Assembly (NCBI RefSeq): GCF_001421715.1
Contig: NZ_LMKP01000016.1
Location: forward strand, 1-54,694
From: Sphingomonas sp. Leaf22
GTDB lineage: Bacteria; Pseudomonadota; Alphaproteobacteria; Sphingomonadales; Sphingomonadaceae
Direction of reading: 5' to 3'
DNA: 54,694 nt
Shown: piece by piece, positions 19,679 through 27,374 of the stretch
How positions within the stretch are numbered: position 1 is the stretch's first letter
Layout of the letters: each line of letters starts with the position of its first letter
The notes under the pieces: generated by a model
What the model was told of the DNA's origin: nothing
What the model saw: the letters and a program-made list of their open reading frames with translations, nothing else
Database searches by the model: none
Program-made: the position numbers and the translations under genes

Positions 19679-21192
19679 TCGGCTGCCTCCCGATCGCCGG
19701 TTTCCAGCCGCGCGCCGTCGTCGAAGCCGCGGCTGCGTGCCCATGCCACCGCCGCGATCCGGCGATTGACACCGATTTTCGCGTAGATGCGGGCGACATG
19801 GTTGCGCACCGTGTTGGACGATACGTCCAGCGTGCGCGCGATCGTCTTGTCGTCCTGACCCCGACAGATCAGCGCCAGCACGTCGCGTTCGCGCGCGGTC
19901 AGGTCGTTCAGGCCCGGACCGCTCCTGTCCCCCGGCGGCGTGCGCAGCCGGGCCAACTTGTCCATCACCGACCGGCTGAACCAGCTGGTATCCTTCATCA
20001 CCGCCTCGATCGCCTCGACCAGCTCGACTTCGGTCGCCTTGCGCTGGGTAATGTCCTGCATCGCCCACAACACACAGGCACCGTCGCCCAGCCGGATCGC
20101 TTCGGTCGACACGATACAATCGAGGATCGCGCCGTCCTTGGCATGAATGCGTACCTCTTCCTCGCGCAGAGCCTGCCCGGCATCGATCGCTGCCTCGACA
20201 CGGCACCGGACCGCAGGACTTTCCCAGAGACCGACGTCGCCGAGCGGCCGGCCGATGATCTCCTCGGGCGAATAGCCGGTCATCTGCACGAAACTGGCAT
20301 TCACCTCGCACAGCAGATGGCCGTCGCGCGCGCCGATCGCCATCGGCACCGGTGCCATCTGGAACGTCCGGGTGAAGCGTTCCTCGCTGTGGCGCAGCGC
20401 ATCCTGTGCACGGCGGCGGGGTTCGAGATCGGCGAAGGTGAACAACAGGCACGGTTCGTCGCCCATCTCGATCGGCTGTCCGGCGACGATCACCAGCTTG
20501 GTCTCGCCGTTCGGCAGGTCGAGTTCGGCCTCCATCTGCGGAATGGTGCGCCCGTTGGCCAGCCGTTCCTTGGCCAGATCGCGCCGCTCGGCACCGCGCA
20601 GCACGTCGATGTCGTACACCGTACGGTCCAGCACCTGATCGCGGTCATAGCCGGTCATGTCGAGGAACCCCTGATTGACCTTCACGAACCGCAGATCGCG
20701 CAGGCGGCAGATGACGGCGGGGGCGGGGTTCGCGTTGAATGACTGTTCGAACCGGTCCTCGGCCTCATATTGCGCGGTCACGTCCTGCACGATCAGCACC
20801 AGACAGGCCGGATCGGCATCGTCGGCATCGTTCAGGACGAGGCTGCGCACTTGGTGCGTCCAGCGCGGCCTGTCCTCGCCCGCGACCGTCACCTCGACCA
20901 CGACTTCCGAAAAACGGTCGCCCGATACGACCCGGTCGATCGGATAGTCGTCGGCGGACAGGCGGTGGTTGTTGCGATAGTGCAGCTGAAAGCGCGACCG
21001 GTATTCGTCGACCGTCGCCCCCAGATCGGCAATATTTTTCACGCCGTGCATCGCAAGCGCGGCGTCGTTCGCCCATAACAGGCTCTGATCGGGATCGATC
21101 AGGATCACGCCTTCGTCGAGACCGACGATGATCTGCCGCAAATGCCGCAGATCGGCCGTCTCGCGCAGCGAGGTGAACGACGCCTTCGTCAT
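19675..21192 (-). CDS. triple-PAS sensor with LuxR-type HTH (regulator 2)
   Basis: This 505-residue paralogue of the regulator at 12021-13481 has the same plan. PAS modules lie at about 20-140, 145-265 and 270-390 (e.g. DEGVILIDPDQSLLWANDAA, FNANPAPAVICRLRDLRFVK). A helical linker (VELVEAIEAVMKDTSWFSRS) precedes a C-terminal HTH (LTARERDVLALI…KTIARTLDVSSNTVRNHVAR). No receiver domain is present. It is 7 bp downstream of the CsbD/TM gene and coupled to the 60-residue gene. It probably controls the surrounding stress genes; the signal is unknown. Confidence 0.85.
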   Translation of the reverse strand: MTKASFTSLRETADLRHLRQIIVGLDEGVILIDPDQSLLWANDAALAMHGVKNIADLGATVDEYRSRFQLHYRNNHRLSADDYPIDRVVSGDRFSEVVVEVTVAGEDRPRWTHQVRSLVLNDADDADPACLVLIVQDVTAQYEAEDRFEQSFNANPAPAVICRLRDLRFVKVNQGFLDMTGYDRDQVLDRTVYDIDVLRGAERRDLAKERLANGRTIPQMEAELDLPNGETKLVIVAGQPIEMGDEPCLLFTFADLEPRRRAQDALRHSEERFTRTFQMAPVPMAIGARDGHLLCEVNASFVQMTGYSPEEIIGRPLGDVGLWESPAVRCRVEAAIDAGQALREEEVRIHAKDGAILDCIVSTEAIRLGDGACVLWAMQDITQRKATEVELVEAIEAVMKDTSWFSRSVMDKLARLRTPPGDRSGPGLNDLTARERDVLALICRGQDDKTIARTLDVSSNTVRNHVARIYAKIGVNRRIAAVAWARSRGFDDGARLETGDREAAE

Positions 21193-21199
21193 GCTGCGA

Positions 21200-21565
21200 T
21201 CAGTCGTGCCGTCCGTGGATCAGCCAGCCCAGACCATAGCCGAGCGCGATCGCACCCAGTGCCCAGACCAGCGGCTGTTCCTGTGCGGCGCGCACGGTGG
21301 TCTCGCCGCCGCGCTGTGCGGCATCGGCCACCTGCCGGCCGGTCGATTCCAGACGGTCGCGGGCGTCCTTCAGCAGGCCCGGTGCGCTGTCGATCGCGTC
21401 GTTCAGGATCGACTTGGCGCGGCCATAGCCGTGCTGCGCACCGCCCGCGACCTGATCGACCACGCCATCGGCCTGCCAGTGGCGGCGGCCGGCGACATCG
21501 CCCACGGCCTTTTCGACCTTGCCGGTCGCATAGCGGATGCCGCCTTCGAATTCGTCGCTATTCAT
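21200..21565 (-). CDS. CsbD-domain protein with C-terminal membrane anchor
   Basis: In this 121-residue protein, residues 1-35 (GGIRYATGKVEKAVGDVAGR) follow the CsbD repeat pattern. The middle (45-90) is a long amphipathic helix (ILNDAIDSAPGLLKDARDRL). The end is a hydrophobic helix, LVWALGAIALGYGLGWLIHG, with a basic/His tail, as in YqjD/ElaB-type membrane-anchored proteins. It is a stress-type protein, probably tethered to the inner membrane. It is the second CsbD-like gene in the cluster, just upstream of regulator 2. Confidence 0.75.
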   Translation of the reverse strand: MNSDEFEGGIRYATGKVEKAVGDVAGRRHWQADGVVDQVAGGAQHGYGRAKSILNDAIDSAPGLLKDARDRLESTGRQVADAAQRGGETTVRAAQEQPLVWALGAIALGYGLGWLIHGRHD

Positions 21566-21601
21566 CGATCGTCTCCTGTATGCATGAATGGGATCGGGGC
21601 G

Positions 21602-21922
21602 TCAGGACAGGACGTTGCAACCCGCCGCGGCCTTGCCGACCGCCAGCGGGATCGCCGGGTCCTTCAGCTCGCCGGCGACGCGGATCAGATCGCCGACGGT
21701 CAGGACGCCCGGATTGGGATCGTTCTTGCCGTATGCGGCGGCGGCGCGGCCGAGTTGCTGCAACTGTCCGAGCGACAGATCGCCCTGCAGGCGGGTACCG
21801 ACGCAATCGGCACGCGGCGCATCGAGACCATAACGCTGCAAGCCCGTAGAGATACGGGTGGCGGGTGCAGCACATGCCGATAGCGTGGCCGCACCGATCA
21901 AGATCAGCGCCAATGGTTTCAT
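21602..21922 (-). CDS. small exported lipoprotein
   Basis: The start at ATG 21922 is chosen because GGAGGA lies 7 nt upstream; this gives 106 residues. The signal peptide ends in the lipobox LSAC (Cys17). The mature part has two further cysteines (DCVG and the near-terminal GCNVLS) that could form a disulfide. The rest (LSLGQLQQLGRAAAAYG) is helical. No named family is recognised. It is the first gene of the minus-strand stress run leading to regulator 2. Confidence 0.7.
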   Translation of the reverse strand: MKPLALILIGAATLSACAAPATRISTGLQRYGLDAPRADCVGTRLQGDLSLGQLQQLGRAAAAYGKNDPNPGVLTVGDLIRVAGELKDPAIPLAVGKAAAGCNVLS

Positions 21923-21971
21923 GGTCGGTTCCTCCGACCGGGGCGTAAGATGCGACCGGTTCGGGCGCATC

Positions 21972-21996
21972 AACCGACCGGCCGGATTACCGTTCC
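21972..21996 (-). promoter_or_regulatory. EcfG-like promoter upstream of the lipoprotein/regulator-2 gene run
   Basis: Read on the minus strand, GGAAC (21996-21992) is followed after 16 nt by GGTT (21975-21972). This is one mismatch from the EcfG consensus GGAAC-N16/17-CGTT. It is about 50 bp upstream of the ATG at 21922, a suitable distance. Confidence 0.45.
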
Positions 21997-22225
21997 TGGT
22001 ATTTCTGCCGTAAGGACTAGTAGCAAACTACCATATCGTTCGGGATGCTTCGCGACGAACCGTTGCAAATTCGATGTCAGACGAATTGCTAAGTGATATT
22101 TATATTGTGCTTTCAGGCGGTTGTCTTGCGCGTGCCGATGCTGTGGCGGTCGAGCCGGTTTTGCTCGCACCATGGTGATAGCGGATGCAATCGATGGCCA
22201 ATGTACGGTATCGCACAATCGCCGC
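21997..22225. other. AT-richer intergenic stretch
   Basis: This is the remaining part of the 303-bp gap between the lipoprotein gene and the MarR-like gene. It is markedly richer in A/T than the flanks. A minus-strand open frame across it (MCDTVHW…) has no family resemblance. I see no RNA gene. Confidence 0.4.
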
Positions 22226-22567
22226 TTACCATAGATCGGTGATCAACTGGTCCAGTCGCGCCTTGCAGTCGCGGGTCAGTGCGATCCAGCAGCGGCGACC
22301 ATCGGCCGGATCGGGCTGACGCACGACCAGCCCGGCCTCTTCCATCAACGATACCCAGCGCAGCCAGGTGGTCGATGGCACCCGGATCATCGGTGCCACC
22401 GCCGATACCGACATCGGCCGGCCTTCTTCCTCGGCGATGTAGAGCTGGAACAGCGCGTCATAGACCGGATCGGTCACCTTCACCGGATACAGGCCGGCGA
22501 TGCGGTTCTTCATTGCGATCAGGCGGCGGGCGCGTCCGGCGTTTTCCGACGGGCCGTCCTCGACCAT
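22226..22567 (-). CDS. MarR-type winged-helix protein
   Basis: This is a DNA-binding protein of 113 residues if started at ATG 22567, or 95 if started at ATG 22513. It contains VYDALFQLYIAEEEGRPMSV, a recognition-helix region SAVAPMIRVPSTTWLRWVSL, and a wing, GLVVRQPDPADGRRCWIAL. The DxRxxxxxLT wing pattern is typical of MarR. The longer start overlaps the upstream gene by 49 bp; the shorter lies 6 bp after its stop. Neither has an obvious Shine-Dalgarno. The targets are unknown. Confidence 0.75.
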   Translation of the reverse strand: MVEDGPSENAGRARRLIAMKNRIAGLYPVKVTDPVYDALFQLYIAEEEGRPMSVSAVAPMIRVPSTTWLRWVSLMEEAGLVVRQPDPADGRRCWIALTRDCKARLDQLITDLW

Positions 22568-22986
22568 GCCGGATCGTGCCCGTCGCGCCGCAGCCGGTGG
22601 CGGTGGCGCAGTGTCCCCGCAAGGATCAGGAGGAGCGTCGGATACGCGCTCATCGCGTGCAGGATCAGATAGACGTCCCGATAATAATGGGGAGCGTACC
22701 AGATCGCCAGTTGCAGCATCACGCCGACGATCAGAATCGCGCTTAGCCATACCGGCCAAAACCTTTCCGCCAGCATCGCCAGCGTACAAATCACAAGGGT
22801 CAACACCATGTCGACCACGAAAATGCCGATTTCCCGACTGCCGAAGATCCGGTTCGATGCGACCGCGATCGTGGCGGCGACCGCGAACAGGATCGCCGAT
22901 GTCGCGATCCGTTCGGGGGCACCGCCGCGGCGGAGCGTCCAGACCGATACGGTCAGGAGCAGCGTCAGATAGAGCCAGGCGTTCAC
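22519..22986 (-). CDS. four- or five-helix membrane protein of unknown function
   Basis: The GTG start at 22986 gives 155 residues. It avoids overlap with the upstream gene (stop at 23003) and makes the protein start directly with a helix (VNAWLYLTLLLTVSVW). Further helices lie around residues 27-45, 50-75, 78-95 and 105-125, followed by a basic tail (RHRHRLRRDGHDPAW). No family is recognised. It is probably co-transcribed with the gene at 23003 and the MarR-like gene. Confidence 0.6.
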   Translation of the reverse strand: MNAWLYLTLLLTVSVWTLRRGGAPERIATSAILFAVAATIAVASNRIFGSREIGIFVVDMVLTLVICTLAMLAERFWPVWLSAILIVGVMLQLAIWYAPHYYRDVYLILHAMSAYPTLLLILAGTLRHRHRLRRDGHDPAWSRTARRKTPDAPAA

Positions 22987-23002
22987 GTGACCGGCGGACC
23001 GT

Positions 23003-23350
23003 TCAGGCCGCCAGCGGCAGCGTGGAACGGGTTGGTTCGGGATCGCCGGTCGTCGGAAAGACATCGCCGTGCGAGGTCGACGTGAAGAACGCGTGTTCGA
23101 CGCCGATCTCGTGCATCCGCTTGTGACAGCGGCCGAGATGGGCGCGGGCCTCGACCGCGAGCATCATCGCCTTGGCCGCATCGGTCAGCGGTGCCTGGAT
23201 CGTGCCGAACTGGAGTTGCAGCTGGCCGCGATCGGCGACCATTGCCTGGATCATCGCCGCGGCCGACACGATGGCGTCGTCGTTCGACCGTTCGGCGGTC
23301 AACAGGCCGTGGGTGATATCGGTGACCACCGGATGCAGTGGTTGGTACAT
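23003..23350 (-). CDS. unknown 115-residue protein
   Basis: A soluble, mainly helical protein starting MYQPLHPVVTDITHGLL, with a G-rich Shine-Dalgarno (GGGGG) upstream of ATG 23350. Alternating Ala/Met/Leu helices (AAAMIQAMVADRGQLQ) and a Cys-His pair (GRCHKRMHE) are visible. No family is recognised and no signal peptide is seen. The position between two HTH genes suggests a small regulatory operon, but this is inference. Confidence 0.6.
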   Translation of the reverse strand: MYQPLHPVVTDITHGLLTAERSNDDAIVSAAAMIQAMVADRGQLQLQFGTIQAPLTDAAKAMMLAVEARAHLGRCHKRMHEIGVEHAFFTSTSHGDVFPTTGDPEPTRSTLPLAA

Positions 23351-23369
23351 GGCTTACCCCCTTCGTCGC

Positions 23370-23870
23370 TCAAGGACGCAGGCTCGCGAAGATCGACACG
23401 AGACCCACGGCAGCGACGACGGCCATCGCCAGCGCGGCGCACAGCGCCACCACCAGCCCGACGATCATCAACGTGCGACCCCCCATGCCGATGCGGTGCG
23501 GTTCGGTCGTCCGTTCGAGATAGAGCAGGCGGGACAAGGTACCGCCGGATCGATTCCCGGTCTGCGTAGCGGATGGTGGGCCGGGGGCGGGGGTCGGCTC
23601 AACCCGTTCGAACATACCCCTATCATCGATGGGGGCCGCCGAAACGACGGTTTCCGCAGGCGAAACGGGGGTGGCACCCAGCATCCGCGCCGCTTCCTTA
23701 CGGTTGCGCGCCCCCAGTTTCTGACGGGCATCGGCGAGATAGCCATTGACGGTCGCAACCGAAATGCCGAGTTCGACAGCGATCTGTCCGGTGTCGTAAT
23801 GCAGCGCCACCAGTTCGAGGCAGCGGCGTTCACGCGGTGTCAGGCGGGCAAGGGCTTCCGATTCGGTCAC
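23370..23870 (-). CDS. LuxR-type HTH protein with C-terminal membrane helix
   Basis: The HTH starts at once if the GTG at 23870 is used (166 residues): ALARLTPRERRCLELVALHY, then TGQIAVELGISVATVNGYLADARQKLGARNR. A Pro-rich linker (about 85-110) leads to a hydrophobic helix (LMIVGLVVALCAALAMAVVA) at the C-terminus. It is therefore a membrane-anchored HTH protein; such anti-classical layouts occur in sphingomonads. The open frame extends upstream to 23993, but the extension has no coding character. The signal and targets are unknown. Confidence 0.7.
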   Translation of the reverse strand: MTESEALARLTPRERRCLELVALHYDTGQIAVELGISVATVNGYLADARQKLGARNRKEAARMLGATPVSPAETVVSAAPIDDRGMFERVEPTPAPGPPSATQTGNRSGGTLSRLLYLERTTEPHRIGMGGRTLMIVGLVVALCAALAMAVVAAVGLVSIFASLRP

Positions 23871-24013
23871 AACCCGACGTTTACCGCCATACCCGACCTT
23901 TCCAACGGTCGTGCATATTGATTGGCGGAAAAATCTGACATCGGTACGCAAAACGCCGTGCAGACAGGGCGATGCCGGTGCCGGTGCGGGCACGGTATGG
24001 GCGTCACGACCGG

Positions 24014-24727
24014 CTATGCCCGCCGGGTCGCGTCCGTCAGCTTCAGTTCGTCGAGCAAGGCGGCGAAATGCGTCAGGGCGGCATCGGTCGGGCCGGGATA
24101 GGGGCCCTCGGTCGGCTGGTCGCCGATATAGCCCATATCCGCCTTCCCCTCGGGCAGGCTGTAGAAGCCCAGGATGAAGAGGTTACGCAGCCGGTCCATG
24201 AACGCGACCGGCCGGGCCATGGCCGGCGACGGGGTGGCGACGGTCAGCGCGTCGAGCAGCATCGTTCGGCGGGCGGGCGTCGATGCGGCGAACGTCGCGC
24301 CGTGCAGCGCCCGGCTCTGCGCATCGAGCCACAGGAGACCGGCGAGCACCCTGCCGCGATCCTCCTGCTGTCGCGGATAGGGGGCGCTGATCCATTCGTC
24401 GATGAACGCACCCACGCCGAGCGTGCCGGCCGCGGGCGATGCCTTGTCGGCGGGCAGGATCAGGTCGCCGAGCAGGTCGATGGTGGCGCGCTGCCCCTTG
24501 GTCAGGGTGAGCGGCCATGGCACCTTGGGATCGGTCTGGTCGGGATCGCGGCCATAGCCCTTTGCCGGCGGCAGGTCGGGGACCTGCGCGGGCCAGTCGA
24601 CCACCGCGAAGGGCGGCGGGATGCCGGCGTCGCTCGCCACCGGGGCAACGGCCGGCAGCCGTGCGGTAAGCGTCAGGGCGGTCGCGGTCGCGAACCATTG
24701 CAGGGTCGTGCGGCGGCTGAAGGTCAT
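24014..24727 (-). CDS. gluconate 2-dehydrogenase subunit 3 family protein (small subunit of a GMC dehydrogenase)
   Basis: This 237-residue protein starts at ATG 24727, overlapping the stop of the GMC gene (ATGA). The N-terminus MTFSRRTTLQWFATATALTL looks like a twin-arginine signal (SRRTTLQ). The body (TKGQRATIDLLGDLILPADK, GVGAFIDEWI, NLFILGFYSLPEGKADMGYI) matches the gluconate 2-dehydrogenase subunit 3 / LacC-type small subunit. That subunit escorts the catalytic GMC subunit through Tat and is needed for activity. It is the last gene of the three-gene operon. No cytochrome c subunit gene is adjacent. Confidence 0.8.
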   Translation of the reverse strand: MTFSRRTTLQWFATATALTLTARLPAVAPVASDAGIPPPFAVVDWPAQVPDLPPAKGYGRDPDQTDPKVPWPLTLTKGQRATIDLLGDLILPADKASPAAGTLGVGAFIDEWISAPYPRQQEDRGRVLAGLLWLDAQSRALHGATFAASTPARRTMLLDALTVATPSPAMARPVAFMDRLRNLFILGFYSLPEGKADMGYIGDQPTEGPYPGPTDAALTHFAALLDELKLTDATRRA

Positions 24728-26418
24728 GCGAGCGCTCCCGACCGCAGGCGCGTCGCCAATCGTTCCGAGGCGCGCAGCGCAAGCGCAAGGATCGTCAGGG
24801 TCGGATTCTTGTGCGGTCCCGATGCGAAGGCGGCACCGTCCATCAGCACGATATTGTCGACGTCCCAAGTCTGGCCATAGCCGTCGACGACCGAGGATCG
24901 CCGGTCGCTGCCCATGCGCGCGGTGCCGAGTTCGTGGATGATCTCGCCGCCCGCCGTCATGATCTTTTCGGGCGGCAGGTCGGGGTCGAGGATGGTGCCA
25001 TTCAGCCGGCGGAACACCGAATGCGCGGCACGACGGCCATGCGCGACCTGATTGATCTCATGCTGCGACCATTTGAACGCGAAGCGCAGCACCGGAATAC
25101 CGAAGCGGTCCTTCACCCCCGGATCGATCTCGCAATAGGAATCCTTGTTGGGGATCATCTCGCCGCGCAGCACCAGCCCGATCGTCGCGCCGGAGCGTTC
25201 GCGCACCGCCTGTTTCAACGCCGGTCCCCATGTGCTTGGTAATGCGGCGTCGGGCGGGATGCCGAACCGGCCGTTGATTTCGAAATGATAGCCGCGCGCG
25301 AAATCCAGTTCGCCGCGATGCTGCTGTCCGTACAGCCAGAACGGGATATAGATGTGCTGCCCGCCGATCCCGTCCTCGTTATAGCGCGGGCGGTTGGCGA
25401 GGCCGGGAATATAGGCGCGGAACGACGCGCCGGTGGAATCGGTCAGGTTGCGGCCGAGTTCGCCCGAGGTGTTGGCAAGGGCGCGCCCGTCCTGCCCCGA
25501 ATTGAGCAGCAGGCGCGTCGTCTCGCCGGTACCGGCCGCCAGCACGACCGCGCGCGCCGTGACCTGGTGGCGCATGCCGGTCTTGCGATCGACATATTCG
25601 ACGCCGCCGGCGCGGTTGCCCGACGCCATCACGATCCGCGACACCATCGCATCGGTGACGACGCGCAGCCGCCCGGTCGCCTTCGCCATCGGCAGCAGCG
25701 AGGTCGTGGTCTGGAACATCGCACCGATGGTGCAACCGCGCGTACACGGCGTCGCGTTGAAACAGGCGCTACGCGGCGCGACTGGGTCCGGCATGTCGCG
25801 GGTCAGCACCGCCGTATGCGCGGCGCGCACGGGAATGCCGATGTTTTCGGCCGCCGCGGCGATCAGCATTTCGGGCACGCGGGGCTTGGGCGGCGGCATC
25901 AGGCAGTCCGCCGGCGAATCGGGGTGGTTTTCCAGTCCGATCGGCCCGCCATTGACGCCGATCATCCGTTCGACCCGGTCGTAGAACGGCGCGACCTCGT
26001 CATAGCCGATCGGCCAGTCGACCCCCAGCCCGTCGCGGGAAAAGGGTTTGAAGTCGTACGGACCGAAGCGCGGCACGTGCCGCCCCCAGTGGTTGGTGCG
26101 TCCGCCCAGCATCCGGGGACGATACCAGCGGAAATCGGTGCCTTCGCGCATCGTGTACGGTTCGCCATCGACCTGCCAGCCGCCATCGACCGTCGCGTCG
26201 AAATAGCCGAACGGCTTGTCGGGGGTGCCCGTGCCGCGCAGCGGTGCCGCGCTTTCGGGGGCGAACATGTTCACCTCCTTTTGCGGATCATAGTCGCGCC
26301 CGGCCTCCAGGATCAGGCAGCGGAGCCCCGATTTGGTCAGGCTGTACGCCGCCATCCCGCCCGCCGCGCCCGACCCGACGATGACGACGTCGATCGCGGC
26401 GTCGGCCGCGCCGGTCAT
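24724..26418 (-). CDS. GMC-family oxidoreductase (glucoside 3-dehydrogenase-like catalytic subunit)
   Basis: The ATG at 26418 overlaps the preceding stop (ATGA) and gives 564 residues. The FAD-binding Rossmann motif VIVGSGAAGGMAAYSL is at about 11-26, and LGGRTNHWGRHVPRFGPYDF and HELGTARMGSDRR follow later. The C-terminal H…N pair expected at the active site sits in GPHKNPTLTILALALR. It has no signal peptide, consistent with export together with the Tat-bearing small subunit. Grouping with a DUF1080 protein and a subunit-3 protein points to FAD-dependent C3 oxidation of glucosides/disaccharides in the periplasm (inference). Gluconate or another sugar-alcohol substrate remains possible. Confidence 0.85.
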   Translation of the reverse strand: MTGAADAAIDVVIVGSGAAGGMAAYSLTKSGLRCLILEAGRDYDPQKEVNMFAPESAAPLRGTGTPDKPFGYFDATVDGGWQVDGEPYTMREGTDFRWYRPRMLGGRTNHWGRHVPRFGPYDFKPFSRDGLGVDWPIGYDEVAPFYDRVERMIGVNGGPIGLENHPDSPADCLMPPPKPRVPEMLIAAAAENIGIPVRAAHTAVLTRDMPDPVAPRSACFNATPCTRGCTIGAMFQTTTSLLPMAKATGRLRVVTDAMVSRIVMASGNRAGGVEYVDRKTGMRHQVTARAVVLAAGTGETTRLLLNSGQDGRALANTSGELGRNLTDSTGASFRAYIPGLANRPRYNEDGIGGQHIYIPFWLYGQQHRGELDFARGYHFEINGRFGIPPDAALPSTWGPALKQAVRERSGATIGLVLRGEMIPNKDSYCEIDPGVKDRFGIPVLRFAFKWSQHEINQVAHGRRAAHSVFRRLNGTILDPDLPPEKIMTAGGEIIHELGTARMGSDRRSSVVDGYGQTWDVDNIVLMDGAAFASGPHKNPTLTILALALRASERLATRLRSGALA

Positions 26419-27158
26419 TTGGCCGCCCCGGTGGCCGATGGCCCGATCGGGCGCAGCTTGATGTTGCGGAACGCGACCGGTTCGCCATGGTCCTGCAGGC
26501 CGATGACCCCGCTGGGGAAGGTGCCGAACTGCGGCATCCCGGCGAATTTCGATCCCGCCACCCGGCGACGCCAGCCTTTGTCGCCATAGGAAACGTCGGC
26601 GGTCGGCGTCCCGTTCAGCCATTGCCGGATCCGGCCGCGCTCCACTAGCAGGCGGGCATGGTTCCAGCTGCCGGCCGGTCGCGCCGCGCCGGCGGGGGGC
26701 ACCGTCATGTCGTACAGCGCGCCGGCGCGGTGCGTCGGGATCTTGCCGTCGGAATGGCCGGCATCGTCGAGCACCTGCATCTCCAGCCCGGTCTGATACA
26801 GCAGCGGCGCGCCTGGTACCTTTTGCGCAAGATAGAGGATGCCGCTATTGCCGCCGCGCGCCACCTTCCAGTCGAGCGTCAGTTCGAACGCGCCATAGCG
26901 ACCGGCGGTCACCAGATCGGTTCCGCTCATCTGTCCGTCGGCCTTGATCAGCGTCAGCGCACCGTCGCGGACCGTCCACGTCGCGGGCGGTGTCCCGCCG
27001 TCGAACGATCGCCATCCCGACAGGTCGCGCCCGTTGAACAGCAATCGCCAGCCCTGCGCGCGTTCCTGCGCACTCAGGACATTGTCGCGAACCGGTCCTG
27101 CGGCGAGCGGCGATGCCAGCATCACCATGGCCAAGCCGATGCCGAGTGCCGTGCGCAT
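26415..27158 (-). CDS. exported DUF1080 protein, 3-keto-disaccharide hydrolase-like
   Basis: This 247-residue protein has a signal peptide (MRTALGIGLAMVMLASPLAA) and one DUF1080 beta-jelly-roll domain. It starts GWRLLFNGRDLSGWRSFDG and continues with GRYGAFELTLDWKVARGGNS, GLEMQVLDD and a final IGLQDHGEPVAFRNIKLRP. DUF1080 proteins include hydrolases acting on 3-keto-glycosides by elimination. It is the first gene of the operon, and its stop overlaps the next start. Together the three genes could oxidise a sugar at C3 and cleave the resulting 3-keto-glycoside. Confidence 0.85.
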   Translation of the reverse strand: MRTALGIGLAMVMLASPLAAGPVRDNVLSAQERAQGWRLLFNGRDLSGWRSFDGGTPPATWTVRDGALTLIKADGQMSGTDLVTAGRYGAFELTLDWKVARGGNSGILYLAQKVPGAPLLYQTGLEMQVLDDAGHSDGKIPTHRAGALYDMTVPPAGAARPAGSWNHARLLVERGRIRQWLNGTPTADVSYGDKGWRRRVAGSKFAGMPQFGTFPSGVIGLQDHGEPVAFRNIKLRPIGPSATGAAK

Positions 27159-27374
27159 GGGGGTTCTCCTGTCGATCGGCGTGCTTCGTCGCCGCCGTTG
27201 CCACAGGCTTACCGACTGTGCGTTCGTTTACAAGGCGCGTCCGCCCGCGCGACCGACGCCGTTCCCGATCGTTATCCGGCGCACAGGAGATTGCCCGATG
27301 CACCGCCCCCGTCCGATCACAGCTTGCCCCTGCCGCCGGCGGGGCACCGAATGCGCGGGTGCGGGCGGCATGCC

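Noticed and set aside
21970..22218. 82-codon minus-strand frame in the AT-richer gap
   Set aside because: It has no ribosome-binding site or family resemblance and overlaps the likely stress promoter.
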